From assembly GCA_902805475.1 (NCBI GenBank), contig CADCSX010000006.1:310001-374000 (forward strand): a DNA stretch of 64,000 bases, given 5' to 3'. Of this stretch, positions 33,940 to 45,511 are shown one piece after another (the first letter of the stretch is position 1; each line of letters begins with the position of its first letter). The DNA is from Entonaema liquescens. Lineage: Eukaryota > Ascomycota > Sordariomycetes > Xylariales > Xylariaceae. A program made the translations under genes and the position numbers. Under the pieces are notes generated by a model. It searched no databases, was not told the origin of the DNA, and saw only the letters and a list, made by a program, of their open reading frames with translations.

Positions 33940-34530
33940 ATCATATTTTGTAGCATCCTCCGCTATTAAGAGTTAACATGAGATTCCAAAGTCGTATTTC
34001 ATCTACGAGTTGATCATACGATGGATGAAAAACTAGACTTAGAGTAAATACTGAAGAATTCCGAAAGAAAAAAAAAATCATATCCATCATGGTTGATATT
34101 ATGTCTATATTATACCCCGCCCAGGATCCGATTGACTGGGATCGTGTCTACTATTCCATATTTGGCAAATACTTGGCCCTTCTCGGGTTCTAATTCGCTG
34201 AGCTTTGATAAATCGTCCGGGGTCAACTTGTCCGAACTATCGACTGACATATCCCGAATATCAAAACGTTTCCGAAAGGTCACCGACCTGTCTGTTCGCC
34301 GGCTAACTCTTAGAATGAGATGGTAATTGAAGAGGAGCCACTCGGGATGTGTTAGGAGGTAGTCAACTTAGGAGAACTTTTCAATTAAAACATCTATATA
34401 CTCTTAGGTACCCTGGGTCTCTGGGAACGCATTCACTCGTAAAAGACTTGGTTAAATCATCTTTAATAGAACCTGCCGCTACGGTTTTCTATTCTTATCT
34501 ACTGACTAGCATATGCAAATCAACTTCAAC
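33940..34530. other. intergenic region
   Basis: Between the divergent regulator remnant and the MFS pseudogene. Open frames at 34093-34326 and 34349-34687 lack recognisable content. A 9-base A-run lies near 34070. Confidence 0.45.
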
Positions 34531-36258
34531 ATGGAAGAAATATCCAATACCGCTGCAATTGATAATGGTATATTGGAAAATAGCCACACGAAGAAGAACG
34601 ACTCCGCCAATGAATCTCTCGATACAACTGACGATACTCGAACCACGCCATCAAGTCATGGCTGGCGTTTCTGGGCCATTTTCCTAGCCCTATCAATCAC
34701 GTCCCTGTTATCCGCTATCGAGAGTACCGCCACGTCTACCGCTATGCCGGTGAGCTCTACGTATGGTTTGTCAATGCTTATACGTTAGCAAGGTTAGTGG
34801 TATACCTCTCTTTGTCGTCTGTTAAGAAATGCTAGGGATAACTCATTTCTCGTAACTGATCTAGCACCGCATTACTACCCCTATATGGACAGATAGCCGA
34901 CATATTTGGTCGTCGCTGGTTGACTATCGCGACAGTAGCTATATTCGCCCTTGGAAGCGGCATTAGCGGTGGTGCCACGTCTTCCGGGATGTTAATAGCA
35001 GGTCGTGCTGTCCAGGGTGCCGGTGGAGGAGGTATAGTTATCATGATCGAGATGATTGTTTGCTATCTTGTTCCCTTACGTGATCGCGGCAGTTTTATGG
35101 GCGTCATATTTGCCGTATTCGCCATTGGTACTTCGCTAGGCCCCTTTATCGGTGGTGCTATTGCCGCAAATACTACATGGAGATGGGTATTTTGGATCAA
35201 TCTACCTGTTGCTGCTGTAGCTCTATTCCTACTAGTCGCTTTCTTACACGTCAACTACGACCGAGAGCCATCTATTACTGACCGACTACGTCGTATCGAC
35301 TTCACTGGCAACATCATTCTAATTGCCTCTGTTACCTCTATCCTTATAGCTCTCACATACGGCGGAACTCTATACCCATGGTCATCCTGGAGGGTCATAC
35401 TGCCTCTCGTACTCGGATTCGCTGGAATCGGTCTCTTCGTCATCTTCGAGTCGTCCCGGTGGTGCTCGGATCCTATGACCCCACAGGACATCAGCTGCCG
35501 CTTTCTATCTCACATTTATACATTCTCTTTATTCCTTTTGGGTTCTCTATTTCTTGCCCGTATACTTCCAGGGAGTTCAGCTCCAGGATCCCACCAGATC
35601 CGGAGCGCTTTTATTACCTACTGTCGTAACCATTGTCCCCGGCGGTCTCATCAGCGGGATGATTCTTACCAAGTTTGGGAGGTACCGACCGTTACATTTC
35701 GCAGCATATGCTCTCATGACCCTAGGGACTGGCCTATTCATTCTTCTCGGGCCATCCAGTAGTCTCCCCCTCTACATATTCCTCCAACTGTTCGGTGGTC
35801 TGGGGTCTGGCTTTGCGCTTAGCACCTTGCTTCCAGCTACTCAAGCTGCCCTTTCCTAAAATGACACTGCATCATCTTCTGCAACCTGGGCCTTCATTCG
35901 CAGTTTCGGAGTTGTTTGGGGAGTGTCTGACCCCGCTGCCATATTCAACAGCCGTTGTGACGAGCTCTGTTAATATCGACGATGTAACCGTCAGAGCTCA
36001 GATAGCAAACGGACAGGCTTATTCGCATGTCACCAGCGAGTGGATGCCCTCCCTTACTAGCGACACGCGTGAGCAAGTAATGGCTGTCTTTAACGATAGC
36101 CTTAGACTTTTTGGATCGTCGCTACAGTCATCACTGGAGTGTCCTTCTTTGTGGTATTTGTGGAAAAGGAGATCAAGCTTAGAGACAATCTAGAAACGGA
36201 TTACGGTATAAAGCGCCAAGAGAAGCTATCTGAAACAGGTCGTCCGATTGAATCTTGA
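34531..36258 (+). pseudogene. DHA2-type (14-TM) MFS efflux transporter, multiply broken
   Basis: The remnants read along a DHA2 drug transporter: SITSLLSAIESTATSTAMP (TM1), intron 34795-34863 or so, LLPLYGQIADIFGRRWLT, RAVQGAGGGGIVIM, WRWVFWINLP, then PVYFQGVQLQDPTRSGALLLPT and GLGSGFALS. At least five lesions are visible: loss of sequence plus frame after the Pro codon at 34747-34749; a frame change with missing residues near 35480-35485; an in-frame TAA at 35857-35859; a frame change near 35967-35972; and a missing base in the T-run 36108-36112. The last frame would end at TGA 36256-36258 after a normal cytoplasmic tail. Lesions are mostly indels, unlike the C-to-T changes of the nearby AT-rich block. 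As exporter for the neighbouring locus it would be non-functional. Confidence 0.85.
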
Positions 36259-36817
36259 TATCTTGTCTCCCATTTTATTGTTGGCTGGGCGCGACCTCAC
36301 TCGGTGAGGAAGTTAGGTACCTGATCTGGATATATCAAAAGTATATGTAATGATCGGAGAAGTCGGTCCAGGTGGTAATATTATTTCATAATATCACCGA
36401 CTTATCTTTCCTGTTCTGTACAATAAGCATCTCAGAATGACTTCGGGTAGTGGCACATTGAATATTCAAGTTTAAGGGCACCTAGGTGCGATTATATTAA
36501 GAACCTAATGAAGGACTAAAGAGTATTGCGGACTATCGGTTGCATATACGTGACATCAAGCGGTAACCACTTATGCTAGTAGAACCAGCCTATGCTTAAT
36601 AAACAAAACAGGTTACAAATGAGAATACTGACTTAGTTGGAGAAACAGTAAGTATGCGTTAGAAAGGAAGTTCTGCGTGCCTAGAAAAATATAAGTGAAG
36701 TGCCTTGTATGCTTGTTTCCATCTATCTCTCGTCTATTGGTACCTAAACTACCCATTTCCAAATATCCGACTAATTAAAGTCCGAGCTTAGATGCCTAGG
36801 TAGTAAAGGTAGTTCAT
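36259..36817. other. convergent intergenic region
   Basis: About 560 bp with CACCTAGGTG and GCCTAGGTA variants of the recurrent palindrome near 36479 and 36794. No gene is seen. Confidence 0.5.
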
Positions 36818-37795
36818 CTACCAAGCGTCCCTTTTTTGATTCGTTCTTGAAGTAAACTGGAGAGAAACATCTTCAAGAAGCTCACGAGCATTCTTTTCCA
36901 AGTCAAGCGCAAATTTAGGATCAATCCCTGGAGGAATCTCACGACTGTGTCTGATACCCTCCCTGGCTAAACCCCATAATTGGAAGGCCTTTTCCATATT
37001 TTCTTTTTCCTGGCAATGGGGACAGTCCTGGGCTATAGTGCCGCCTCGAGGGAGCGTTTTTGGTAAGATGGCAATGGTATCATGTGTGATTAATGCAGGA
37101 CTAAGTGTATGGCCACACCCGCTGTATTTCATTTCTTTCCGGCAGAAGGGACAGTTTTTGTGCACATCTACCCAGGCTTTTAAGCAGGTGTGGCAAGCCA
37201 GGTGGCCGCAAGGGAGAATAGCTGGGGTATGCTCGTCTGGTCTGTGTGCCGTAGACCCTATTGAAAGGGTTGCCGTATGGCAAATTTGACATGTAAGGTC
37301 TTGAGGCCGATCTATCAGGAAAGTAACCAGGGGATCTGGAAAAAATGAATCCCTTTGGGCCAATGAAAAACGTCCCCTATTAGGGGATGCTTCTGATATT
37401 TCAAGCCCTAAGAAATTTTTAACCAAAGATTTTACAGAGCCACCACGAAACCAATACGCTCCACGATGCGACGGATGAGTTGCTTTCTTATGTCCGGATC
37501 TTTCGATGTCATGTTCTCGCGTCACCCTATGCCCCCCATTCTGGTTAGTCCGCCGGCGTGACAGTTCCGCCCATTCGTGATACTCGCCACCTTCCGTTTG
37601 TACTTCTTGGTTCCAAGCCTGGGTCTCATAATCCTGTATTGTGCGGTTAATATAACTGCTCGCCCGCCGTGAGAGTCTATGGTTAAAGGCTCTTTCGTCG
37701 TTTTCGTTGTCTTGATGGCTGAGGTCCACGCTCATTCTGACCGGAATCTTTCCAAGAATATTACCATTCGCATTAGTAATGACTCTAACGTTCAT
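36818..37795 (-). CDS. RING-finger (C3HC4) protein, putative E3 ubiquitin ligase
   Basis: Single-exon gene of 325 aa. A RING domain spans about residues 168-218: CQIC, a long loop, then PCGHLACHTCLKAWV and CPFCRKE, with the Cys/His order of C3HC4. A further Cys pair with CPHCQEKENM follows near residue 260, possibly an extra zinc site or part of a C-terminal helical region. The N-terminal 150 residues are hydrophilic and rich in Arg, Asn and Glu, probably disordered. No membrane span is present. The role as ubiquitin ligase is family inference; partners and targets are unknown. The start codon is the first ATG of the frame. Confidence 0.8.
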   Translation of the reverse strand: MNVRVITNANGNILGKIPVRMSVDLSHQDNENDERAFNHRLSRRASSYINRTIQDYETQAWNQEVQTEGGEYHEWAELSRRRTNQNGGHRVTREHDIERSGHKKATHPSHRGAYWFRGGSVKSLVKNFLGLEISEASPNRGRFSLAQRDSFFPDPLVTFLIDRPQDLTCQICHTATLSIGSTAHRPDEHTPAILPCGHLACHTCLKAWVDVHKNCPFCRKEMKYSGCGHTLSPALITHDTIAILPKTLPRGGTIAQDCPHCQEKENMEKAFQLWGLAREGIRHSREIPPGIDPKFALDLEKNARELLEDVSLQFTSRTNQKRDAW

Positions 37796-38319
37796 TTTGG
37801 TATTTAGTGCTAGTTAAAGACACCACGATATTTCTATTGACGGCAAACTCTTGAATAAGTTGGGTGTCTTCTCCGTTACTGGTTATATTCGTCACTCTTG
37901 TATGAACACGAAATAGGGCGGCTTTTCCTGATATGCGATTATCTTGTTGAATTTATTGTGAGCAAGCATCACAATGTAAACAATCTCTTTATAATAAGTA
38001 ATATGTAATAAAGGGCGCAAGCACTATTACACACAACAAGACTAGGAGAACGGCGTATCTTATGTTAATCGGTATATAATGAATTATGCGACCGTAGTCT
38101 TTGTATAGCTTCGCCTTTGTTAGGTACACAATCATAATGTGCTTGCCACGGAAGTTAGCACTTTGTAGGACTAAGTAGGTGTTCATTATCATATTCAACT
38201 TAGAATTGAGGTGAACCAATAAGGGATGCTTTATTGTTAGATATCGATCATGGCCCTTTGGCATGTTCTGTTTATCCATATGATACAGGAACCTAGAATC
38301 TAACTAGTAACTATACAGT
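37796..38319. other. intergenic region
   Basis: A 96-codon minus-strand frame (37989-38279) ends in a hydrophobic stretch (YAVLLVLLCVIVLAPFITYYLL) but lacks other support and overlaps likely UTR; I do not call it a gene. Confidence 0.4.
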
Positions 38320-40098
38320 TTATACCGAGCCATTTTTGCGATAGATTGGGAATCTCTCCCTGGTCAAGAAATAGAATGATAAGATCCACAAGGTTACGAC
38401 AATCAGAGTTAACGGTATCGTGACACTCCAGTAGAGGCCTTGCGAGGGTTCAGACACTGCTATGGCAGGAGTAGTGAAATATGTCTTGTTAGAGGTAACC
38501 TTATTAGTGATATTTCCTAGGTTCTAATATACCTGTATTTTCATGTCAACTTACCGCAGTAAATGTCGCTGGGAGAAAAACCATCGTTAGGATCGCTATA
38601 GACTTCATAGCCAGGCTGTCTCGCCTAGTACCATGGGCTATACTCGTGCTAGACTCGGCTAACTTGCGATTTGTCTCATTATTTCGCTGGGCGAGTACAT
38701 TGGCGATCTAGTGATAGGTTTGTACGTTAGTACCAACGCCCAAGGATCAGGAGAATTCAAGATACATCGATTAAGGAGAGTGTACCTACCGCAGTCGCTT
38801 GCACAGTCGTTCGCTGCTTCAGGTGGTCATTGCGAATAAGAGCGATATCAAGTGTCCGACTAATGTAATCGAGCTGTTTGATGAGAAGCGCATTTTGCTC
38901 CCGTCGGCGACAGTTTTCTGTAGAGAGATTCCATGGAAATGCCAATAGTTCGTTCTTGATCATGTCTACAGTTAATAGTTGACCCCTTATATAAGCTTCA
39001 ACAGCAAGCGCATGCTGTGCCACTCCAAGAACCGTCACTGGAAGATTTGGATCTTCACAATTACCTCGTGACATCGGCATTCCATTCTCCCCAATCATTG
39101 TGATACCCGTTTGACCACTTCCAAATTCTGCTTGATGCAACCGGTCGTAGTTATTGTCTACGAAAGAAACAAATGCCTCGGTAAGATGCTGGCATACTAG
39201 CATAAAAGTGAGGAAAGGGTTGTCAGCTAAAGAAGCCAATTGCTCTAAATCTTGTTCCAGCCAGGTAAATCCATCCTGTGAGCCACTTCTCATCATTACA
39301 GTATTCGTGACGCCTGTAGAAGGACAGTATGACATTGAAATGCCAACTTTTACCCCAATCAGTAAGCTAGTAAATGCGTTCAAGCTTAAGCCTATATAAG
39401 TCGGCCAGTTAGCTATAATATCGGAGGAGTATTGTAAGTGGTCCTACCATATATTGGATTTACCTCTTCGCACGGAAGTTCAACAAGTTGAAAATGGCCT
39501 ACTGACGCGGAAGCTCCCCGAGACGGTAACAGAGAAGTAAGACAAGGCACTTTAAGCTTTTCGCGCACAAGTTGACAATGTTCCTTCGAGAAAGGTAAGG
39601 CAGTCATTAACTCCCTTGTTATATTATCTCCGTTGGGAGATTCGCTACCGGGTATCAAATATTCAGACTTTGCCCCCCTGCCAACATATCCAAGACTACA
39701 TGTGTTGGGGGTTAGGCAAATCTGGGCTTCCACACCATAGTGGCGGATGCTTGGGCTTACATGATGCGAAATTTTGGCTTCTGGTAACCACGATCGTTTC
39801 TAGTACTTATTCGATCCTAGGAACTTTGTTAGTACTCTCGAACTCAATCTGATTTCTTTTTATAACATCATGTTTACCAGCCAGGCCTCAAGCTCATCTG
39901 GGCGAACCATGAATGAGTGAATAATTGGGTGCTCGGCCTAGATATAGGTAATCAATATAAGCACAAACCTCTAAAAGGGCAACTCACTTCGAAATCTTCT
40001 ATTTCTATTACTTTTACGCTAACAGGGTTGAAGTCACGACGTGACACTAGATGTCTCTCCTGAAAGTCTTGGAAGAGTCCTGGTTTGAGCTTTGCCAT
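38320..40098 (-). CDS. CorA-like (fungal) two-TM membrane protein
   Basis: Six exons, 40098-39988, 39937-39878, 39799-39448, 39391-38790, 38707-38555 and 38499-38320, keep one frame and give 485 aa. The C-terminal part shows the fungal CorA-like pattern: a long helix (IANVLAQRNNETNRKLAESS), the basic turn GTRRDSLAMKSIAILTMVFLPATFTA forming the first span, a short Thr-rich loop and a second span (IPLTLIVVTLWILSFYFL). The N-terminal part forms the large soluble domain, with EAKISHHVSPSIRHYGVEAQICL and DLEQLASLADNPFLTFML. True CorA Mg2+ channels carry Gly-Met-Asn after TM1; this protein does not, like many fungal relatives, so transport is uncertain. Two introns were fixed by TACTAAC and CTAAC branch sites. 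Four of five introns are under 85 bp. Confidence 0.8.
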
Positions 40099-40480
40099 TG
40101 TTATTGATAAGCGGGTTGTTTAACCATGAGAATCAGGGTGATGAAAAAAAAAAAAAAAAGGTAATGACTGAATGCTGCCCAAGTCACAAGGTCTAAAAAG
40201 GAATCAGTTGAGCTTTTAGTTTACTCGGTGCGGCTGAGCCTGGGCGAACGTTTCGGAACACGCACTTTACCTTTATTTAGAACGCCACTATGCATGGCGG
40301 AGTCATCTTCAGCTTGGATTCAGTAAGTCAAGGTTCAAAGTAAAGATACTTGCCAAACGAAAATTATATTAATACACTAGGTTAATGATAATATTAGGGG
40401 GGTATATTGACCCGATCTTCTTCTAGGTATTATACATAGGTAGACTACATTTCTTTTACTCCTATTTCCCCTGAAACCCG
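40099..40480. other. intergenic region with 16-bp poly-A
   Basis: Between the CorA-like start and the tannase stop. A run of 16 A lies at 40144-40159. Nothing else is seen. Confidence 0.5.
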
Positions 40481-42148
40481 TTATTGACAATTCCAATTTT
40501 GCGCTTCATTGACATCACCCGAGCCACTATACTTGGCTGTCTTCGGGTAGGCACAAATTGGGCGCTGTTTCCAGACCCCTGAGCTTGGGTCGGTCAAATT
40601 ATGCCACGTCGTTGCAACTATCTGGTCCACAGCTTCTCCATGTTCAACCCAATCCATAAGAGCAAGCAACGCATCATGTTGAGAATCCTGAAATCCAGGT
40701 ACGGAAAATCCCCCTGATCCAGCTAGCCAGTTTTGACCAGCACCATTAAAATGCCACGGTGCATCAACTCCAGGAGAACTACCCAAGCAATGCAACAGGC
40801 CCGGAACGATGAAAAGCCGGAACCAGTCGGAAATGGGATTGGCTTCTTCAGTAGCTAGTCCGACCTGTCGGTAAAAGTGCGATGAGCTTTTAGTGCTAAT
40901 CATAGGATCAGATGTTCCGTGGTACAGCAAAATCTTCCCACCATTGTCTCGGTAAGGAGACATATCAAACTGATCTGCGGTGGTTTCGTGCGATGATTTG
41001 AGGTGCTGCAGTTGCTCATAAACGCTAGAATTGTAGTCATCCGCAGACCAATTCAAATCTTCGTACATGAAATATCTGATCCAGTTAATACCAAAAGAAG
41101 TTGATTGCTCAGAAAGCACATTTGCTGACCATCCCGACTCGGAAGAAAGCCCCATGCCTGTGTACACAAGTTCTGACCCTATATAGTAGTCGTTATAGAT
41201 CTCTGCTAATGTCTGGAGTTGTAAGGATGTGAGACACGCAGATGGATTCTGACCGGTGCTATTACATAACAAAACTTTGAAGTCAGGATGGCATTTCTCG
41301 GGATCGCTAACAATACCATCCTTTAAACCATCAATTTCGTCGCATTGGTCGGTTACGGTTTGAGCTATTAAAGTTGAGAGCAATTCACCAGGAATACTCT
41401 TCGGGTTGTCCACAGGGTAGTACACTTTGCTAATCCGGGTCAACCATGCCACCTGATGGCTGGTCCACCAGGCTGGCGCCCCAATAAGCATGCCATCAAA
41501 GCTGTCGGCGCTCACCTGGGCTTCTTTGAGACCTTGGCGACCTCCCGATGAGCACCCGGTGTAATAGGAGTACTGAATATCCGTGCCGTAATAAGCTTTG
41601 ATCAGCTGCTTCGAAAGTTCAACAGATCCATGCATAGCACGCCAGCTCCAATCAGTCAACTTCTGTGGGTTTTTATAAGCCCATTTGAGGTCATATGAGG
41701 AGCTCCTGTGGCCGTTATCCGTAGACATGGTGGCAAACCCATAATGCGATCCAGCGCCCATGTCAAGATAGTTGATGTATCCTCCGGTACCACCTCCACC
41801 AACGGCGAGGAATCTCGAGTTCCACGTAGCGGGCAGGAATAGAGATGTCGTGTAGGACGATGACTCGGACGAAGTCACATTGAGCTCAACGGCGCACAGC
41901 TCTGGGAGGGATGTCGAAATCATAGATGGGAGTTCTGCAGGCGAATTGGGGTCACCATAACTACCATTTCGTAGAATATGAGTAACTGATAGTACCGTCG
42001 CATTGTTGGATAACGAACTGCCAATCGAAGAGAGCTGATGAACTAAGTTTTTATGAGAACATTCTGGTATAATTCCCGGGGAGGCGACGCTGGCCTGGGG
42101 CATTGAGGCAAGCGCAAGACTCAGGATTTGACCCTTAGTAAAATACAT
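40481..42148 (-). CDS. tannase / feruloyl esterase family protein
   Basis: Single-exon gene of 555 aa for a secreted esterase (tannase family) that releases gallic, ferulic or related phenolic acids from plant material. A signal peptide (KGQILSLALASMPQASVA) is followed by the core: FLAVGGGGTGGYINY, the nucleophile elbow YYTGCSSGGRQGLKEA (Ser near residue 201) with the preceding Cys, and PGLLHCLGSSPG with catalytic His near residue 451. These give the CS-D-HC arrangement in which a disulfide links the residues next to Ser and His. DQCDEIDGLKDGIVSDPEKC matches the family's calcium-binding lid segment. Several N-glycosylation sites occur. Length fits the family. Substrate class (tannase or feruloyl esterase) cannot be chosen from sequence alone. 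Confidence 0.93.
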   Translation of the reverse strand: MYFTKGQILSLALASMPQASVASPGIIPECSHKNLVHQLSSIGSSLSNNATVLSVTHILRNGSYGDPNSPAELPSMISTSLPELCAVELNVTSSESSSYTTSLFLPATWNSRFLAVGGGGTGGYINYLDMGAGSHYGFATMSTDNGHRSSSYDLKWAYKNPQKLTDWSWRAMHGSVELSKQLIKAYYGTDIQYSYYTGCSSGGRQGLKEAQVSADSFDGMLIGAPAWWTSHQVAWLTRISKVYYPVDNPKSIPGELLSTLIAQTVTDQCDEIDGLKDGIVSDPEKCHPDFKVLLCNSTGQNPSACLTSLQLQTLAEIYNDYYIGSELVYTGMGLSSESGWSANVLSEQSTSFGINWIRYFMYEDLNWSADDYNSSVYEQLQHLKSSHETTADQFDMSPYRDNGGKILLYHGTSDPMISTKSSSHFYRQVGLATEEANPISDWFRLFIVPGLLHCLGSSPGVDAPWHFNGAGQNWLAGSGGFSVPGFQDSQHDALLALMDWVEHGEAVDQIVATTWHNLTDPSSGVWKQRPICAYPKTAKYSGSGDVNEAQNWNCQ

Positions 42149-44213
42149 TATTACAAGTCTGAAGAAAAGTAATGAATAACGAGTGGGTGACTTTTGTCGT
42201 CCTGGTCCGGGAGAAGGAGATCACATTACCTATATATATAGTATCTAAGGTAATAGGGTAGGTATGTACCTACCTTGTCTTGTCACGATCTTAATGCTAG
42301 TATTCTAGATGAGACACTTAGAACAAGAGGCTTGTCGGGTACGTATAGCTATAGGCTTCCATAATTGCATAGTTGGACTTCCTCGTACACCGGCAAAGTT
42401 GTTTCCATGCTACCTCGTGGCACCCATGTCTTTAGATCAACGAGTAGCCTATGTTTTGCTCCCATCCCCGCATATATCGCAGGAGATACGGGCAGCTACT
42501 CAGCAAATATTAATTAAGGAACTTGCGGCAGCTGTCATAACCTGTGCCCATTCTGCTGGGACCGACGCTCGTAGTACGATATTCCTTCTACCTCCACTTT
42601 ACCCCTGTCACGAACGCTTGTACGTAATTCAAGGAGAGAGACGAATGCTAGTATCGCCGATTACTTTGTTTAAGAAATTTACCCGTGTCCGACATGCAAT
42701 GATTTAAATGCAATGATTTTCTAGCCCAAGTTCGGTCCCCGGACTTGACATTGAGCCGCAAGCAGTATGTTAGGATCCATACCCCTGAGGGAAACTACAC
42801 ACGTTGAATGTGATTGGTGAATAATCCGGTAGACCAACTACCACTTCCTTGACAAAAGTATAAGGGAGTTACAATTAAGTAAGCTCTCTTGGAATGTCTA
42901 CCTGAGTCAGACTCAAATATGTTTTTTTTCATTCTTTCATTGTTTTTCTTTAATCAGTTGATGGACAGGTATGTATGGGCGTTGTTGAAATATACCTACG
43001 TATGAGGCAAGGAGATAATATATTAGCTGACTAACTGTAGCTCTATAGAGCCATTTACATAGGATACGATGACTATACTAAACTGGAATAAGCCGTGAAA
43101 TTCGGTATATTTGAACTAAGACGAGGGTAATCTAGATGTATCCTATATATGTTGAAATAAACCTAGGTTATAAGATATTAATTAGTTATATTGTCTAGAT
43201 ATCTACCTACCCAGCTGTCTAATTGAATGTGTGTGTATATAAGTATATCAAAGCTACGTGTGGGGGTATATATCCTGCCCCTTGATTCATCAACTACACA
43301 TATTCTAAAAATGTACCTAGGTATACTTTCGGTAGTTACCACTTATTAGGCAGGTAACCTTCGTTCCAAGGTTGCATTATAAAACTCGTAGATATACGAT
43401 CTCAATAAGGGAATACTATGAGACAGCTCGCCATTTTGATCACGTACAATCACGCATATCCCGATGCCCTTACTATTAGATGAATATTATTACGCCACAT
43501 CTCCTAGATAGTTCGCGTGTTTTGAGCACCCCCAGCTTGTAAGCAAAGTGGTTGTACCAAAAAGCACAATCGGGAAAGTAATAGCAACAGCGGGTATGAA
43601 AAAAGTGTTTTGATAGAGAATCCATCTGCGCGGTGATGATAACGTCCCGAGGTGCGATATGATATGGGCCCCCGGCAACTTATCAGAAAGTCGTCAAAGA
43701 ACCTAGTACTCCTTTTTAACCTTCAAATGGATAATATCGTATTCATATATTCAACTTCCATGTTCAATAAATGTAAATTTACCTATTCGTCATCATCGTC
43801 GTCGTCGTCTTAGGTAAGGCACTTAAATGTACCTGATATTTAACTATGATGTATATATGCATATACACAGTGTCACCACACAATCCCCGCACCCCACAAT
43901 TTGAGGCTGGTTAGCTTGATTTTAAGGTTGGCATCGCAATTTTTTATTGGCAGCAATTTTCAGCCTTGTTTTATTTGTAAAGTGCTGGAACTGGAATTGG
44001 AACTGGAACCAACACAAGCACAAGCACAAGCACAAGCACAAGCACGCGACGATAATTCAATTGAGCTCGACAGCTTAACAACACCTAATACCTATCACGC
44101 GCAACACTCCCGAAACTACCTACCTAGGTAGCTTAGTTAATTAATATAACGAACGAGATCTACATAAGAATACATACTACAACGGTAAAACTTCTCGTAG
44201 AAGCTCGCCCAAC
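42149..44213. other. 2-kb intergenic region
   Basis: A 132-codon plus frame (42309-42707) and a 62-codon minus frame (43490-43678) have no recognisable domain. Exact TACCTAGGTA palindromes lie at 43314-43323 and 44121-44130. A TCATCATCGTCGTCGTCGTC run is near 43790. Confidence 0.45.
44013..44045. repeat. (CACAAG)n microsatellite
   Basis: Five consecutive CACAAG units plus CAC, preceded by a degenerate CTGGAA run (43985-44008), upstream of the U2 A' gene. Confidence 0.9.
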
Positions 44214-45187
44214 ATGAGGCTCACGGTCGAGCTCCTTCAGAATTCCCCCTCCTGGCTTAACGCGTTGAAAGAACGTGAGCTCGAGCTTCGAGGTACGTCA
44301 GAAAAGAACAGATACTACACTTTTTTTGATCTAGAAGAGCAGAATTGATAGCGATGCCCTTGCCGGCTGTGAACAGGACATCGTATCCCCACCATTGAGA
44401 ATTTGGGTGTTGCAGGCGTAAGCAAGCTCTTCTTTTATTTACTTTTTTTTTCTCGTCTGGAGGTACAATTACTGACAACATAACTACAATATAGCCGCAA
44501 GATGCCATAGACTTCGTCGACAATGACATTCAGGTGTTGGGGAACTTCCCCTTATCGCCGCGAATACGGTCTCTCCTCTTACAGCGAAACCGCATCTCTT
44601 CTATACAACCTACCCTCGTAAACTCGATCCCGAACCTTACAACGTTGCAATTGGAGTCAAACAGCTTGACCGAGCTGGCAGATCTAGACCCGCTTGGATC
44701 TTTCCCGAGGCTAACGCACTTGGTACTACGAGATAACCCCGTCACGAAGAAAGAGGTAAGCTAGACAATCCCCGAGGAGGAAACTAGAAGCTCGCTAATA
44801 CGCTACGTTGCACTGTAGGACTACCGCTACTGGGTTCTATGGCGTTGCCCGAACGTCCGATTCCTCGACTTTGAAAAGGTGAAAGATGCAGAGCGGAAAC
44901 AGGCCGCAACCCTATTTGGTACGGCAGAGGAGCCCACGGAACTAGCCTCCAAAATAATGGGCATCAAGTCCAAGACCTTCGACTCGGCGCTTTCTGCTAA
45001 CGGCGCTCCTTCCGGGGCTCTACCGACGCGCATGTCGCGCATCAAGCTCACGGAGAAGGAGAAGAAGCGTCTGCAGGACATGATCAAGAAGGCCACAAGT
45101 CTAGACGAGATCACAAGACTCGAGGCTATGTTGCGAGAGGGTAGGATTCCGCCTGGTGTACATTTGAATGACGAGATGGAGGAGTAG
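44214..45187 (+). CDS. lea1: U2 small nuclear ribonucleoprotein A' (leucine-rich repeat)
   Basis: Four exons, 44214-44292, 44377-44417, 44495-44755 and 44819-45187, give 249 aa. The protein opens with the U2A' signature MRLTVELLQNSPSWLNALKERELELRG, followed after splicing by HRIPTIENLGVAG, PQDAIDFVDNDIQVLGNFP and leucine-rich repeats (LLLQRNRISSIQ, LTTLQLESNSLTEL, LTHLVLRDNPVTKKE). The LRR cap DYRYWVLWRCPNVRFLDFEKV comes next, then a basic helical tail ending in a short acidic stretch. U2A' binds U2B'' and U2 snRNA in the spliceosome. Exon 2 is only 41 bp and was placed by phase and the conserved junction residues. Identity is secure. Confidence 0.93.
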
Positions 45188-45511
45188 GATGGTTAGTGTA
45201 TTTGAGGTTGTAGATTGGATTGTGGTTATAATTTGGCGTATAATTTATTCATGCTCACAAAATGAACATTCGGGTATACCCATGGAATAGGCAATAATGC
45301 AATTCTTTCGCCAGCAAACGCAACCATGCAAGTCCATTCATGAAATTGACTGTGCAGGGAGTTTCCGTTTCAAGAATAATCCGTACCATCTTGTTCTATC
45401 CTACTATACAACGAAACCTAACCTCGCAAAAGTAGAATCAGAGCATTCTGCCGGACTTATTATCTACCTAACCACTCCCGCCCACATTCGACACCAGAGA
45501 CATATAATCCC
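45188..45511. other. convergent 3' region
   Basis: Between the convergent stops of U2 A' and the histone-fold gene; probably both polyadenylation regions. Confidence 0.5.

Noticed and set aside
39850..39877. 29-bp intron (GTAAAC..ATCAG) in the CorA-like gene
   Set aside because: Too short for a fungal intron and leads to a stop; the later acceptor after TACTAAC keeps the frame.
42309..42707. 132-codon open frame on the plus strand
   Set aside because: No recognisable motif, unusual composition; likely chance.
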